Source of the DNA: Neoroseomonas oryzicola
Lineage (GTDB): Bacteria > Pseudomonadota > Alphaproteobacteria > Acetobacterales > Acetobacteraceae
NCBI RefSeq assembly: GCF_012163135.1
Contig: NZ_JAAVUP010000009.1
Coordinates: 25,978-89,977 of the forward strand
DNA: 64,000 bases
Reading direction: 5' to 3'
This document shows, in pieces, positions 43,346 to 53,225 of this stretch. Every line of letters starts with the position of its first letter. Within the stretch, counting starts at the first letter, position 1. The notes under the pieces are model-generated. The model was not told where the DNA came from and made no database searches. It saw only the letters and a list, made by a program, of their open reading frames with translations. A program made the translations under genes and the position numbers.

Positions 43346-44232
43346 CCCGCGTCCCACAGCCGCGCGGCGCCGAAGACGCCGGAGGAGTCCCCATGCTTCG
43401 CCTGCACGATCGGCGTGCGCGCGACGTCGCCGAAGACGTGCCGCGCCATCAGCGGCGGCACCTCGGCATAGAGGTGCTGCATGTTCGACAGCCCGCCGCC
43501 GAGCACGATGACATCCGGGTCGAGGATGTTCGCGATCATGCCGAGCGCGCGCGCCAGCCGGTCTGTGTGCCGGGCGAGTGCCGCGGCCGCCTTGGCCTCG
43601 CCCGCCGCGGCGCGGGCGGGGATGGATCCCGCGTCGCGCGACCCCGGCCCGTCGCAATCCGCCGCGAGGCCGGGGCCGGCGAGGAAGGTCTCGAGGCAGC
43701 CATGCCGCCCGCACCAGCAGCGCGGCCCGGGGAATTCCGCTTGCGTCATCCAGGGCAACGGCGTGTGGCCCCATTCGCCCGCGGTGCCGTTCGGCCCGTC
43801 CAGGATGCGGCCGGAGGTGACGATCCCGCCGCCGCAGCCCGTGCCGATGATGACCGCGAAGACCGTGCGGTAGCCGGCCCCGGCGCCGTCGGCCGCCTCG
43901 CTCATCGCGAGGCAGTTGGCGTCGTTCGTCACGCGCACCTCGCGCCCGATCGCGGCGGCGAGGTCCTTGTCGAGCGGCTTCCCGTTCAGCGCCTGGGTGT
44001 TGGCGTTGCGGACCAGGCCGGTCGCCGGGCTGAGGCTGCCCGGGATGCCGACGCCGATGGTCCCGCGCGATCCGGTCTCGCGCTCGGCCTCGGCGACCAG
44101 GGCGGTGATCGCCTCGATGGTCGCCGCGTAGCCGCCGGGGGTCGGGCGCCGCTGGCGCAGCCGCACCTGCCCGTCGCGGTCCAGCGCCACGATCTCGATC
44201 TTCGTCCCGCCCAGGTCGATGCCGAAGCGCAT
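43342..44232 (-). CDS. ROK family sugar kinase
   Basis: 296 residues. FGIDLGGTKIEIVALD is the phosphate-1 motif, GVGIPGSLSPATG and VFAVIIGTGCGGGIV the ROK core, and CWCGRHGCLETFLAGPGL the zinc-binding C-x-C-G-x-x-G-C-x-E loop of functional kinases. Likely fructokinase, glucokinase or N-acetylglucosamine kinase. N-acetylglucosamine would suit the nearby pga operon, but that is only a suggestion. Starts four bases after the TAXI gene end. Confidence 0.9.
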   Translation of the reverse strand: MRFGIDLGGTKIEIVALDRDGQVRLRQRRPTPGGYAATIEAITALVAEAERETGSRGTIGVGIPGSLSPATGLVRNANTQALNGKPLDKDLAAAIGREVRVTNDANCLAMSEAADGAGAGYRTVFAVIIGTGCGGGIVTSGRILDGPNGTAGEWGHTPLPWMTQAEFPGPRCWCGRHGCLETFLAGPGLAADCDGPGSRDAGSIPARAAAGEAKAAAALARHTDRLARALGMIANILDPDVIVLGGGLSNMQHLYAEVPPLMARHVFGDVARTPIVQAKHGDSSGVFGAARLWDAG

Positions 44233-44236
44233 CGGA

Positions 44237-45697
44237 TCACTCCCCGCTGTTCCCGTAGAACCTCTGCGCGGCGGGGTGGAAGGGCAAGGGGAGCGGGCCG
44301 CGAGCCGTTTCGCGCCGGATCATCAGCGCCGCCGGTCCGCCCGTGGCTGCGAGGCCCTGGCCCTCGAAGAGCCGCCCGAGCAGGGCGGTGACCTCGGCGG
44401 GCGTCAGGGCCTCGGCGGCCAGCAGGGCGGCGGGCGTCGCGACGGTCGCGACCGGCCCGGCCTGGCCGGGATAGGTGCCGGCGGGGATGGTCGCGCGCAT
44501 CAAGGGGCCCTCGGCGCCGGTCAGACGGGCGATGGCCGTGTCGTCGAGCGGGAGGAAGCGCATCGGCACGGCATCCGCGATGCGCAGTACCGCCTGGGCG
44601 GGGGCGAGGCTCACCCCGATCGCCGCGGCGATCCGCCCGCTCGCAAGTGCGGCCGCGACCTCCTCCGGCGCCAGCGCGACGCGCGGCGTGGTGGCGGCGT
44701 CGAGGCCATGGGCGATGAGCACTTCTTCCGCCGTCACCCGCGTGCCCGATCCGATGGCGCCCACGCCGACCGGCTTGCCGCGCAGGTCCTCCATCCGACG
44801 CAGCGAGGAGGCGGCGGGAACGCCGACATGAACGACCTCGGGGTAGAGCGCGGCGAGCGCCCGCAGGCCGGGTGCGGCCGGCAGGTCCCATTCCGGCGCG
44901 CCGCCCAGGATCGCGCGGCGCGCCACATCGGCCTGCACGATGCCGACCAGCGCGGTGCCGTCGGCGAGCAGGCGGATGTTCTCGACGCTGCCGGCCGAGG
45001 GCAGCGCCACCGCCTGGCCGAGGCCCGAGGCGGCGGGCAGCCGCGCCATCGCCTCGGCGAGGCGCGCATATTCCGACCCTGCCGCGCCGCCGGCGACCGG
45101 CAGCCCGTGGCGCAGCCTGGCCTGCCGGGCCTCGATGTTGCGCCAGGCCTGGGCGAGCTCCTGTTCGATCACCGGCGTCATCCGCCCGCCCGCGGCCTGC
45201 TGCCCGGCGGTCAGCGCGGTGCCGATTGCGCTCAGCAGCCGGGCGGCCTGCGCGCCCTGGCCCTCGAAGGCCGAGAGCGGCGTGTCCGCCGCGGTGGCGG
45301 CGAGCGGCACCCAGCGCCCCGCTTCCTCCCGCATCCGCAGCGCGCCGTTCACCCGCAGCACGTCGCCGGCGCGGTTGCCCTCCCGGTTCGCGCCGCCGAT
45401 GGCGCGCGGCCCGGCGCCGAGGGCGGCCGCCAGGGCCTGCAGGTTCCGCCCGTCCCAGGCGCCGAATTCATGGTCGCGCGCGAGGCGCAGCCGGGCCGCG
45501 AAATAGGCGATGCGCGCCCCGCCCGCCGGGTCGGGCGCCTGGCCCATGGGGCGGAACTCGATCACCTCGAGCAGGCCGGGGCCGGCGGCTTCGGCAATGC
45601 GCGCCTCCACCATCCCGCGCAGCGTCGCGGCATCGGGCATGGCCAGCGCCGGCGCGGAGAGAAGCAGCCCGAACAGGAGAACGATGCGGCGGAGCAT
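44237..45697 (-). CDS. TAXI family substrate-binding protein with extra N-terminal domain
   Basis: 486 residues. A Sec signal (MLRRIVLLFGLLLSAPALA) is followed by about 175 residues of unrecognised sequence, then a TAXI binding domain from about 197: LPVAGGAAGSEYARLAEA, SAGSVENIRLLADGTALVGIVQADVAR and GVGAIGSGTRVTAEEVL. TAXI proteins normally serve TRAP permeases and are about 320 residues; here no DctQM gene is near and a GltS symporter is immediately upstream in the same operon (5-base gap). It probably delivers substrate to that symporter. Confidence 0.85.
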   Translation of the reverse strand: MLRRIVLLFGLLLSAPALAMPDAATLRGMVEARIAEAAGPGLLEVIEFRPMGQAPDPAGGARIAYFAARLRLARDHEFGAWDGRNLQALAAALGAGPRAIGGANREGNRAGDVLRVNGALRMREEAGRWVPLAATAADTPLSAFEGQGAQAARLLSAIGTALTAGQQAAGGRMTPVIEQELAQAWRNIEARQARLRHGLPVAGGAAGSEYARLAEAMARLPAASGLGQAVALPSAGSVENIRLLADGTALVGIVQADVARRAILGGAPEWDLPAAPGLRALAALYPEVVHVGVPAASSLRRMEDLRGKPVGVGAIGSGTRVTAEEVLIAHGLDAATTPRVALAPEEVAAALASGRIAAAIGVSLAPAQAVLRIADAVPMRFLPLDDTAIARLTGAEGPLMRATIPAGTYPGQAGPVATVATPAALLAAEALTPAEVTALLGRLFEGQGLAATGGPAALMIRRETARGPLPLPFHPAAQRFYGNSGE

Positions 45698-45702
45698 GGC
45701 GC

Positions 45703-46884
45703 CTACTCCCCGTAGACCGGCAGCGTCAGCGCGCCGGTCAGCACCAGCGCATTGGCGAGGTCGATGAAGAAGGCCCCGGTGAGCGGCACGACCAGGAAGG
45801 CGACCGGCGCCGGGCCGTAGCGGTTCGACACGGCCTGCATGTTGGCGATCGCCGTCGCCGTCGCGCCCATCGAGAAGCCGAGGAACCCCGCGGTTGCCAC
45901 GGCCGCCTCGTAGTCCCGCCCCATCGCCCGGTAGACGATGAGGATGGCGTAGACCACCGCGAAGCCCGCCTGCGCGGCCACGATCGCCATCAGCGGCCCG
46001 GCCAGCGCGGCCAGTTCCCACAGCCGGATCGTCGCCATGGTCATCGCGAGGAACAGCGCGAGCGCCGTGCTCCCCACCAGGTCGACCGAGGCGTCCGAGA
46101 CCGGCAGGCGGATCGCCGGCGCGATGGCGTTGCGCACGATCACCCCGGCGAAGAGGCACCAGAGGAAATCCGGCAGCGCCACCGGCAGCCCCTGCGTCAG
46201 CGAGGCCATCCACCCGCCGAGCAGCAGGCAGAACAGCACCAGGCAGGTGGTGACGATCGCACCCTCGGTGGTGGCGGGCTCGGCGGCGTCCGTCGCCGCC
46301 TCGGCGGTGCCCTTCGCGACGGGCGCGTGGCCGCGCAGCAGGAACTGCGCGACCGGCCCGCCCACCACGCCGCCGAGCACGAGCCCGATCGTCGCCGCCG
46401 CCATGGCGAGGCCCATCACGCCCGCGAGGCTGTGCGTCTCCTCGAAGATGCGGGCATAGGCGGCGCCGGTGCCGTGGCCGCCGACCAGCGTGACCGACCC
46501 GCCGATCAGCCCGATTAGCGGATGCTGGTCGAGCAGCAGCGCCATGCCGGTGCCGACCACGTTCTGGAGCATCAGGAACGGCACGACGCAGCAGAGGAAC
46601 AGCACGAGCTTCGGCCCGCCCTTGCGCAGCCGGCCGAGATCGGCCGAGAGCCCGACGCTCGCGAAGAAGGCGAGCAGCAGCGGCGGGCGGAGCGAGGCGG
46701 AGGTGTCCACCGTGATCCCCCACCAGGCGTGCAGCCCCGCCGCCAGCAACGCGAAGGCGAGGCCGCCCGAGATCGGCTGCGGGATGTTGTAGCGCGCCAG
46801 CGGCGCGATGCCGGCGTTGAGGAACCGCCCCGCCAGCAGGATCGCCGCCGCGAGCGCCAGCGTTCCCGTCGAATCGAGCGTCAT
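45703..46884 (-). CDS. gltS: Sodium/glutamate symporter family (GltS) protein
   Basis: 393 residues from ATG 46884 with GGAGG ahead. NIPQPISGGLAFALLAAG, LGLSAD-type helices (FFASVGLSADLGRLRKGG) and GGSVTLVGGHGTGAAYARIFEE, the GltS re-entrant loop signature, mark the family; the second half repeats VGSTALALFLAMTMATIRLWEL. E. coli GltS takes up glutamate with Na+. The following TAXI binding protein suggests a binding-protein-dependent variant with perhaps a different substrate. Confidence 0.92.
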   Translation of the reverse strand: MTLDSTGTLALAAAILLAGRFLNAGIAPLARYNIPQPISGGLAFALLAAGLHAWWGITVDTSASLRPPLLLAFFASVGLSADLGRLRKGGPKLVLFLCCVVPFLMLQNVVGTGMALLLDQHPLIGLIGGSVTLVGGHGTGAAYARIFEETHSLAGVMGLAMAAATIGLVLGGVVGGPVAQFLLRGHAPVAKGTAEAATDAAEPATTEGAIVTTCLVLFCLLLGGWMASLTQGLPVALPDFLWCLFAGVIVRNAIAPAIRLPVSDASVDLVGSTALALFLAMTMATIRLWELAALAGPLMAIVAAQAGFAVVYAILIVYRAMGRDYEAAVATAGFLGFSMGATATAIANMQAVSNRYGPAPVAFLVVPLTGAFFIDLANALVLTGALTLPVYGE

Positions 46885-46985
46885 GGGCAGCACCTCCGTT
46901 GCCATTGTGCACTGGTCGCCGAGGCGTGCGGAACCCTTGCGCGCCGCGCTTGCCCCGGGCGGCGCCGGGTGGTGCAATCGCGCGC

Positions 46986-47225
46986 ATGGGAGAGACGCTG
47001 CTCGACGTGAAGGGCCTCACCTGCCCCTTGCCGGTGCTCAAGGCCAACAAGGCGCTGCGCGGCCTGCCCGGCGGCGCGCGGCTGACGGTGCTCGCCACCG
47101 ACCCGGCCTCGGTCGCGGATTTCCGCGCCTTCTGCAAGGAGACGGGGCACGCCCTGGTCGCCTTCGGGGAGGAGGCCGGCGCCTATCGCTTCGTCATCCG
47201 CAAGCGGGAGGATCCCCCCGCGTGA
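46986..47225 (+). CDS. TusA family sulfur-carrier protein
   Basis: 79 residues. LLDVKGLTCPLPVLKANKAL contains the C-P-x-P motif with the sulfur-accepting Cys at 13, and LTVLATDPASVADFRAFCKETGH is the typical second half. TusA-like proteins pass persulfide sulfur for tRNA thiolation or cofactor synthesis. The stop overlaps the start of the histone-deacetylase-like gene, an association common in alphaproteobacteria only by my impression. The 101-base gap to the divergent gltS holds promoters. Confidence 0.92.
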   Translation: MGETLLDVKGLTCPLPVLKANKALRGLPGGARLTVLATDPASVADFRAFCKETGHALVAFGEEAGAYRFVIRKREDPPA

Positions 47226-48151
47226 GCGTCCTGCTGCTGACCCACCGCGCCTGCCTGCACCACGATCCCGGCCCGCACCATCCGGAATGCCCAGATCGCC
47301 TGCGCTACGTGCTGAAGGCGCTCGACGCCGGGGAGTTCGCCGACCTGATCCGGGACCAGGCGCCGCTCGCCACCGTCGAGCAACTGACGCGCGTGCATCC
47401 TCAGAATTACGTCGACGCGATCCTCGCTATCCGGCCGGAGCCGGACGAGCATGTGCCGCTCGATGGCGACACCATCATGTCCTGGGGCAGTGCCGAGGCC
47501 GCGCTCCGGTCCGCTGGCGCCGCCATCGCCGCGGTGGATGCGGTGATGAAGGGCGAGTTCCGCCGCGCCTTCTGCGCCACCCGCCCGCCCGGGCACCATT
47601 GCGAACCGGCGCGGCCGATGGGCTTCTGCCTGTTCGCCAACGCTGCCGTCGCGGCGCGGCACGCCCAGGCCGCGCATGGCGCGAAGCGCGTCGCGGTGGT
47701 GGATTTCGACGTCCATCACGGCAACGGCACCCAGGCCTGCTTCGAGACCGATCCCTCGCTGTTCTACGCCTCCAGCCACCAATGGCCGCTCTATCCGGGC
47801 ACCGGCGATGTCAGCGAGACGGGGGTGGGCAACATCCTCAACGTCACGCTGCCGCCGGGGGCGGATGGCGCGGCGTTCCGCGACGCCTGGGCGGACCAGA
47901 TCATCCCCGCGCTCGATGCCTTCGCGCCGGATCTTCTCATCATCTCCGCGGGTTTCGACGCCCATGCGGCGGATCCGCTGGCGCAGCTACGGGTGCGGGA
48001 AGCCGACTTCGCCTGGTTGACCGAGGCGCTGTGCGGCATGGCCGATCGGCAGTGCCAGGGGCGGGTCGTATCGGTGCTGGAAGGCGGCTACGACCTCGAT
48101 GCGCTGGGGCGGTCGGTTGCGGCGCATGTGCGGGCGCTGATGCGGGCGTGA
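47222..48151 (+). CDS. Histone deacetylase-like amidohydrolase
   Basis: 309 residues from GTG 47222. Class II HDAC-like fold: LHHDPGPHHPECPDRL at the N-terminus, TRPPGHHCEPARPMGFC (catalytic His pair), VVDFDVHHGNGTQACF (zinc Asp and His), SAGFDAHAADPL (zinc Asp) and EGGYDLDAL. Bacterial homologues remove acyl groups from polyamines or other small amides. Translation is coupled to the TusA-like gene (GTGA overlap). Followed by a strong hairpin. Confidence 0.93.
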   Translation: MSVLLLTHRACLHHDPGPHHPECPDRLRYVLKALDAGEFADLIRDQAPLATVEQLTRVHPQNYVDAILAIRPEPDEHVPLDGDTIMSWGSAEAALRSAGAAIAAVDAVMKGEFRRAFCATRPPGHHCEPARPMGFCLFANAAVAARHAQAAHGAKRVAVVDFDVHHGNGTQACFETDPSLFYASSHQWPLYPGTGDVSETGVGNILNVTLPPGADGAAFRDAWADQIIPALDAFAPDLLIISAGFDAHAADPLAQLRVREADFAWLTEALCGMADRQCQGRVVSVLEGGYDLDALGRSVAAHVRALMRA

Positions 48152-48185
48152 ACGCGGAGGGGCGCTGCCTCTCCGCACCTCCCCG

Positions 48186-48207
48186 CCAAGGGCCGAAAGG
48201 CCCTTGG
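48186..48207 (+). terminator. Hairpin terminator-like structure after the HDAC-like gene
   Basis: CCAAGGGCC (48186-48194), loop GAAA, GGCCCTTGG (48199-48207): a perfect 9-bp stem with a GNRA tetraloop. A second, weaker hairpin (about 48226-48243, AAGGTC/GGCCTT) follows. No T-run. The remaining 48208-48344 shows no gene. Confidence 0.6.
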
Positions 48208-48344
48208 AACCCGAGAATGGGGTCCCGAAGGTCGTTCGGCCTTTGGTCGGTGGGTGTTCGAAGTAGGGCGGCGCCCTCCACCGCCCCTTGCCCTGTCCCG
48301 ACCCCCGGGCCTATCTGCCCGCCGCGTTCCGGGAAGGAGATGCC

Positions 48345-49310
48345 ATGAACCGCCGTGCCCTGCTGGCCGCCGTGCCGGCCGCCGCCCTGCTGCCCGTCGC
48401 CGCCGGCGCCCAGGCCTGGCCGGACCAGCCGATCCGCGCCATCGTTCCCTTCGCCCCCGGTTCCGCCACTGATACCGTCGCCCGCGTCGTGGCCGAAGGC
48501 ATGCGCCCGGCGCTCGGCCAGCCCGTGGTGGTCGAGAACCGCGCTGGTGCGAACGGCCTGATCGGCGCCGAGGCCGTCGCCCGTGCCGCCCCGGACGGCA
48601 ACACGGTGCTGATCGGCACCAATTCGACCAACGCCGCGGCCAACGCCCTGTTCCGCCGCGTGCCCTTCGACATGGAGAACGGCTTCATCCCCGTCTCCAC
48701 CATCGCGACCGTCCCCCTGCTGGTCGCGGTGAAGGCTGACAGCCCCTACCGGACGCTCGCCGACCTGATCGCCGCGGCCAAGGCGCGGCCCGAGGGCATC
48801 ACCTTCGCCTCCGCTTCCTCGTCCCAGCGCGTCGCGACCGAATCGCTGGCCGCGATGGCCGGCATCAAGATGTTGCACGTGCCGTATCGCTCCTCGCCGC
48901 TCGCAGTGCAGGACGTGCTGTCGGGGCGCGTCGACCTCTTCATCGCCGACCAGGCGGTGATCCTGCCGCAGGCCCAGGCGGGCGCGCTGCGCATCCTCGC
49001 CGTCACCTCTGGCCAGCGCTCCGGCGCGGTGCCGGAGATCCCGACGGTGCGCGAGGCCGGCAGCCTGCCGGACTACGAGGTGATCGCCTGGTTCGCGCTG
49101 TTCGTCCCCGCCGGCACGGCGGCGGACCGGGTGGCGAAGCTGAACAACGCCGTGGTGACCTCGCTGGGCACCGCGGAGGTCCGCCAGCGCCTCGGCACCT
49201 TCGGCATGGACATCCGTCCCTCCACCCCGGCCGAGGCGGTCGCCTTCGTCCGCGCCGAGACGGTGAAGTGGACCAACGCCATCCGCCAGGCCGGCATCGA
49301 GCCTGAATAG
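48345..49310 (+). CDS. Bug/TctC family substrate-binding protein, orphan
   Basis: 321 residues. Signal MNRRALLAAVPAAALLPVAAG, then WPDQPIRAIVPFAPGSATDT, ENRAGANGLIGAEAVARAAPDG and FASASSSQRVATESLA, all Bug signatures. It has its own spacer (193 bases) and no TctAB nearby, which is common for Bug proteins; it may borrow a permease such as the ones at 1472-3501 or 30378-33388, or act in sensing. SD GGAAGGAG. The xseB gene starts 35 bases later. Confidence 0.92.
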   Translation: MNRRALLAAVPAAALLPVAAGAQAWPDQPIRAIVPFAPGSATDTVARVVAEGMRPALGQPVVVENRAGANGLIGAEAVARAAPDGNTVLIGTNSTNAAANALFRRVPFDMENGFIPVSTIATVPLLVAVKADSPYRTLADLIAAAKARPEGITFASASSSQRVATESLAAMAGIKMLHVPYRSSPLAVQDVLSGRVDLFIADQAVILPQAQAGALRILAVTSGQRSGAVPEIPTVREAGSLPDYEVIAWFALFVPAGTAADRVAKLNNAVVTSLGTAEVRQRLGTFGMDIRPSTPAEAVAFVRAETVKWTNAIRQAGIEPE

Positions 49311-49344
49311 CCCCGGCCCGCCAGGGCTGGTAAGATGGTTTCGC

Positions 49345-49602
49345 ATGGTCAGGACACGCACGGCGGAGGGTGAGACGCCCTCCGACATCGAGACACTGAC
49401 CTTCGAGCAGGCGCTGGCCGAGCTCGAAGGCATCGTGAAGGCGCTGGAGAGCGGGCAGGGGGCACTCGAGGCCTCGGTCGCCGCCTATCAGCGCGGCGCC
49501 GCGCTCCGCGCCCATTGCGAGCGCAAGCTCGCCGAGGCGGAGCAGAAGGTGCAGGCGATCGTGGAAGGGCCGGCCGGGCCCGGGCTGCGCGATGTCGAAT
49601 AG
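49345..49602 (+). CDS. xseB: Exodeoxyribonuclease VII small subunit
   Basis: 85 residues, normal length. LTFEQALAELEGIVKALESG is the signature of XseB, followed by the helical AYQRGAALRAHCERKLAEAEQKV. It binds the large subunit XseA to degrade single-stranded DNA. As in many alphaproteobacteria it heads the ispA-dxs-tlyA operon, overlapping ispA by 11 bases. XseA is not in the window. Confidence 0.95.
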   Translation: MVRTRTAEGETPSDIETLTFEQALAELEGIVKALESGQGALEASVAAYQRGAALRAHCERKLAEAEQKVQAIVEGPAGPGLRDVE

Positions 49603-50515
49603 CGCGACGGACGCGCCCGCCGAGGAGGCGCTGCGCGCCGCCATGGCCGAGGCAGCGGCGGAGATCGACCAGGCGCTCGAGGTGCTGATCCCGCCCCCCG
49701 AGGGTCCCGAGGCGAAGCTGTTCGAGGCGATGCGCTACGCCGCCATCGGCGGCGGCAAGCGCCTGCGGGGCTTCATGGTGCTGGAAGGCGCCCGCCAGTT
49801 CGGCGTGGCGCGCGATGCGGCCCTGCGCACGGCGGCCGCGATCGAGATGCTGCACGCCTATTCGCTGGTGCATGACGATCTGCCCTGCATGGACGACGAC
49901 GAGCTGCGCCGCGGCAAGCCGACCGTCCACAAGGCCTTCGACGAGGCGACCGCGGTGCTCGCGGGCGACGCGCTGCAGGCCAATGCCTTCTATGTGCTGT
50001 CCGAGGCGGACACCCATGCCGATCCGGGCGTGCGCGCCGAGCTCTGCCGCGGCCTCGCCCGTGCGGCGGGCCCGCGCGGCATGTGCGGCGGGCAGATGCT
50101 CGACATGCTGGCCGAGGAAGCCGGCGAAGCGCTCGAGGAAGCCGAGATCGGCCGCCTCCAGATGCTCAAGACCGGCAAGCTGATCGAATTCGCCGCCGAG
50201 GCCGGTGCGATCCTCGGCAAGGCGCCGGCCCAGCTGCGGCACGCCTTCGCGGCCTATGGGCGCGATGTCGGCGCCGCCTTCCAGATCGCCGACGACCTGC
50301 TCGACGCCACGGCCTCGGCCGAGGAGACGGGCAAGCGGACCGGCAAGGACGCGGCGGCCGGCAAGGCGACGCTGGTCGGGCTGCTCGGCATCCCGCGGGC
50401 CCAGGCGCAGGCGGAACGTCTCGCGGCCCAGGCGGCCGGACATCTGGACGCCTTGGGGGATCGTGCCGATCTATTGCGCGCGCTCGCCCGTTACGCGATC
50501 GCGCGGAGGAATTGA
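49592..50515 (+). CDS. ispA: Farnesyl diphosphate synthase (polyprenyl synthetase family)
   Basis: 307 residues. First Asp-rich motif in [19 protein letters not shown] and second in [26 protein letters not shown] binds substrate phosphate. Length and the residue pattern before the first motif fit a C15 short-chain synthase. Sits between xseB and dxs, the usual operon. Its stop overlaps the dxs start by one base. Confidence 0.95.
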   Translation: MSNSATDAPAEEALRAAMAEAAAEIDQALEVLIPPPEGPEAKLFEAMRYAAIGGGKRLRGFMVLEGARQFGVARDAALRTAAAIEMLHAYSLVHDDLPCMDDDELRRGKPTVHKAFDEATAVLAGDALQANAFYVLSEADTHADPGVRAELCRGLARAAGPRGMCGGQMLDMLAEEAGEALEEAEIGRLQMLKTGKLIEFAAEAGAILGKAPAQLRHAFAAYGRDVGAAFQIADDLLDATASAEETGKRTGKDAAAGKATLVGLLGIPRAQAQAERLAAQAAGHLDALGDRADLLRALARYAIARRN

Positions 50516-52434
50516 TGACCCGCCCGGCCACACCCCTGCTGGATCGCGTGACGGTCCCTGCGGACCTGCGCAACTTCTCGGCCGACCAGCTGAAGCGGCT
50601 GGCCGAGGAACTGCGCGCGGAGACAATCGACGCGGTCTCGGGCACCGGGGGGCATCTCGGCGCCTCGCTCGGCGTGGTGGAGCTCACGGTCGCGATCCAT
50701 GCCGTGTTCGACACGCCCAAGGACCGGCTGATCTGGGACGTCGGCCACCAGGCCTATCCGCACAAGATCCTGACCGGGCGGCGCGACCGCATCCGCACCC
50801 TGCGCCAGGGCGGCGGGCTGTCGGGCTTCACGCGGCGCAGCGAGAGCGAATACGACCCCTTCGGCGCGGCGCATTCCTCGACCTCGATCTCCGCCGGCCT
50901 CGGCATGGCCGTGGCGCGCGACCTCAAGGGCGACGACCGCAACGTCATCGCCGTGATCGGCGACGGCGCGATGAGCGCGGGCATGGCCTATGAGGCCATG
51001 AACAATGCGGGCGCGTCGAAGGCGAACCTGATCGTCGTCCTCAACGACAACGACATGTCGATCGCCCCGCCCGTCGGTGCGATGTCGGCTTATCTGTCGC
51101 GGCTGATTTCCTCGCGTCCCTTCCTGAACCTGCGGGAACTGATGGCGCGCGTGGCCCGCCGCTTCCCCGCGCCGCTGGAACGCGCTGCGCGGCGCGCCGA
51201 CGAATATGCCCGCGGCCTGCTGACCGGCGGGACGCTGTTCGAGGAACTGGGCTTCTATTATGTCGGCCCGGTGGACGGGCACAGCCTGGACCATCTGCTG
51301 CCGGTGCTGCGCAACCTGCGCGACACCGACCATGCCGGCCCCATCCTGCTGCACGTCGTCACGCAGAAGGGCAAGGGTTACGCGCCGGCGGAAGCCTCCG
51401 CGGACAAGTACCACGGCGTCGTGAAGTTCAACGTCGTGACGGGCGAACAGGCCAAGGCGCCGCCCGGCCCGCCGTCCTACACCAAGGTCTTCGCCAACGC
51501 CCTGATCGCCGAGGCCGAGGCCGACGACCGCATCGTCGCGATCAACGCCGCCATGCCCTCCGGCACCGGCATGGACGCCTTCGCGAAGAAGTTTCCGAAG
51601 CGCTGCTTCGATGTCGGCATCGCCGAGCAGCACGCCGTCACCTTCGCCGCCGGCATGGCGACCGAGGGGATGAAGCCCTTCTGCGCGATCTATTCGACCT
51701 TTCTGCAGCGCGCCTATGACCAGGTGATGCACGATGTCGCGCTGCAGTCGCTGCCGGTGCGTCTCGCGATGGATCGTGCGGGCCTGGTCGGCGCCGATGG
51801 CGCGACGCATGCGGGGGCCTATGACATCGCCTATCTCGGCTGCCTGCCGAACATGGTGCTGATGGCGGCCTCCGACGAAGTCGAGCTGGCGCATATGGTC
51901 GCGACGGCGGCGGCGATCGACGATCGGCCCTCGGCCTTCCGCTATCCGCGCGGGGAGGGGCTCGGCCTCGAGCTCCCGAAGCGCGGCAGCGTGCTCGAGA
52001 TCGGGCGCGGCCGCGTGCTGCGCGAGGGGACCTCCATCGCGATCCTGTCCTATGGCGCGCGGCTGCAGGAATGCATCAAGGCGGCGGACGAGCTCGCGGC
52101 GCACGGGCTGTCCTGCACGGTGGCCGATGCGCGCTTCGCCAAGCCGCTCGACGCCGCGCTGGTCGAGCGCCTGGCGCGCGAGCACGAGGTGCTGATCACC
52201 ATCGAGGAGGGCTCGATCCTGGGCTTCGGCGGGCTGGTGATGCACCACCTGGCGACGCGCGGGCTGCTTGATGGCGGGGTGAAGATCCGGCCCATGTGCC
52301 TGCCCGACCGCTTCATCGACCATGATGCGCCGCGCAAGCAGTACGACGAGGCCGGGCTCAACGCGCCGCAGATCGTCACGACGGCGCTGGCGGCGCTGGG
52401 CCAGGCGGACAAGGTCCTGCCGGCCAGGGCCTGA
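50515..52434 (+). CDS. dxs: 1-deoxy-D-xylulose-5-phosphate synthase
   Basis: 639 residues, full length. N-terminal [37 protein letters not shown], the thiamine-diphosphate site [18 protein letters not shown], then KYHGVVKFN, and the transketolase-like [17 protein letters not shown] with the catalytic Glu. It condenses pyruvate and glyceraldehyde-3-phosphate, the first step of the MEP isoprenoid route, matching ispA next to it. ATG 50515 overlaps the ispA stop; the longer open frame lies inside ispA. Confidence 0.97.
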   Translation: MTRPATPLLDRVTVPADLRNFSADQLKRLAEELRAETIDAVSGTGGHLGASLGVVELTVAIHAVFDTPKDRLIWDVGHQAYPHKILTGRRDRIRTLRQGGGLSGFTRRSESEYDPFGAAHSSTSISAGLGMAVARDLKGDDRNVIAVIGDGAMSAGMAYEAMNNAGASKANLIVVLNDNDMSIAPPVGAMSAYLSRLISSRPFLNLRELMARVARRFPAPLERAARRADEYARGLLTGGTLFEELGFYYVGPVDGHSLDHLLPVLRNLRDTDHAGPILLHVVTQKGKGYAPAEASADKYHGVVKFNVVTGEQAKAPPGPPSYTKVFANALIAEAEADDRIVAINAAMPSGTGMDAFAKKFPKRCFDVGIAEQHAVTFAAGMATEGMKPFCAIYSTFLQRAYDQVMHDVALQSLPVRLAMDRAGLVGADGATHAGAYDIAYLGCLPNMVLMAASDEVELAHMVATAAAIDDRPSAFRYPRGEGLGLELPKRGSVLEIGRGRVLREGTSIAILSYGARLQECIKAADELAAHGLSCTVADARFAKPLDAALVERLAREHEVLITIEEGSILGFGGLVMHHLATRGLLDGGVKIRPMCLPDRFIDHDAPRKQYDEAGLNAPQIVTTALAALGQADKVLPARA

Positions 52435-52436
52435 TC

Positions 52437-53174
52437 ATGGCGAAGCAGCGCGCCGACGTCGCGCTGGTCGAACGCGGCCTGGTCGAGACGCGCACCCGGG
52501 CCCAGGCGCTGATCCTCGCCGGCAAGGTCTTTTCCGGCGAGAAGCGCATCGCCAAGGCCGGCGACCTGCTGCCCGAGGGAACGCCCATCGAGGTGCGCGG
52601 GCAGGAGCATCCCTGGGTCAGCCGCGGCGGCATCAAGCTCGCCCATGCGCTGGCGCATTTCGGGCTGGACCCGGCGGGGCGCATCGGGCTCGACATCGGC
52701 GCCTCGACCGGCGGCTTCACCGATGTGCTGCTGCAGCAGGGCGCGGCGAAAGTGTATGCCGTCGATGTCGGCCATGGGCAGCTCGACTGGAGGCTGCGCA
52801 ACGATCCGCGCGTGGTGGTGCTGGAACGCACCAATGCGCGCCATCTGACCGCCGAACATGTGCCCGAGGCACCGGGCATCGTCGTCTGCGATGCCTCCTT
52901 CATCGGCCTGCGCACCGTGCTGCCGGCGGCCCTCGCGCTGGCGGCGCCGGGCGCCTTCGCGGTCGCGCTGATCAAGCCGCAATTCGAGGCCGGGCCCGAC
53001 AAGGTCGGCAAGGGCGGCGTGGTGCGCGACCCCGCGGTGCATGAGGAGGTCTGCGCGACCATCCGCGCCTGGTGCGAGGCGCTGCCCGGCTGGCGGGTCC
53101 TCGGCATCGAGCCGAGCCCCATCACGGGGCCCGAGGGCAACCGGGAATTCCTGATCGCCGCCATCCGCGACTAG
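52437..53174 (+). CDS. tlyA: TlyA family rRNA 2-prime-O-methyltransferase
   Basis: 245 residues, starting two bases after dxs. N-terminal S4 RNA-binding domain (RADVALVERGLVETRTRAQALI), then the methyltransferase motif LDIGASTGGFTDVLLQQGA, and the K-D-K-E style residues at ISRGGIKL (Lys), FIGLRTVLPAAL and IKPQFEAGPDKVGKGGVVRD (Lys and Glu). Known TlyA proteins methylate rRNA ribose. Normally closes the xseB-ispA-dxs operon in alphaproteobacteria. Confidence 0.93.
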   Translation: MAKQRADVALVERGLVETRTRAQALILAGKVFSGEKRIAKAGDLLPEGTPIEVRGQEHPWVSRGGIKLAHALAHFGLDPAGRIGLDIGASTGGFTDVLLQQGAAKVYAVDVGHGQLDWRLRNDPRVVVLERTNARHLTAEHVPEAPGIVVCDASFIGLRTVLPAALALAAPGAFAVALIKPQFEAGPDKVGKGGVVRDPAVHEEVCATIRAWCEALPGWRVLGIEPSPITGPEGNREFLIAAIRD

Positions 53175-53225
53175 CGCGCGGCCGCCCCGCGCGGCAGGAT
53201 CGCCGCCATTGCGGAGGAGCCTGCC

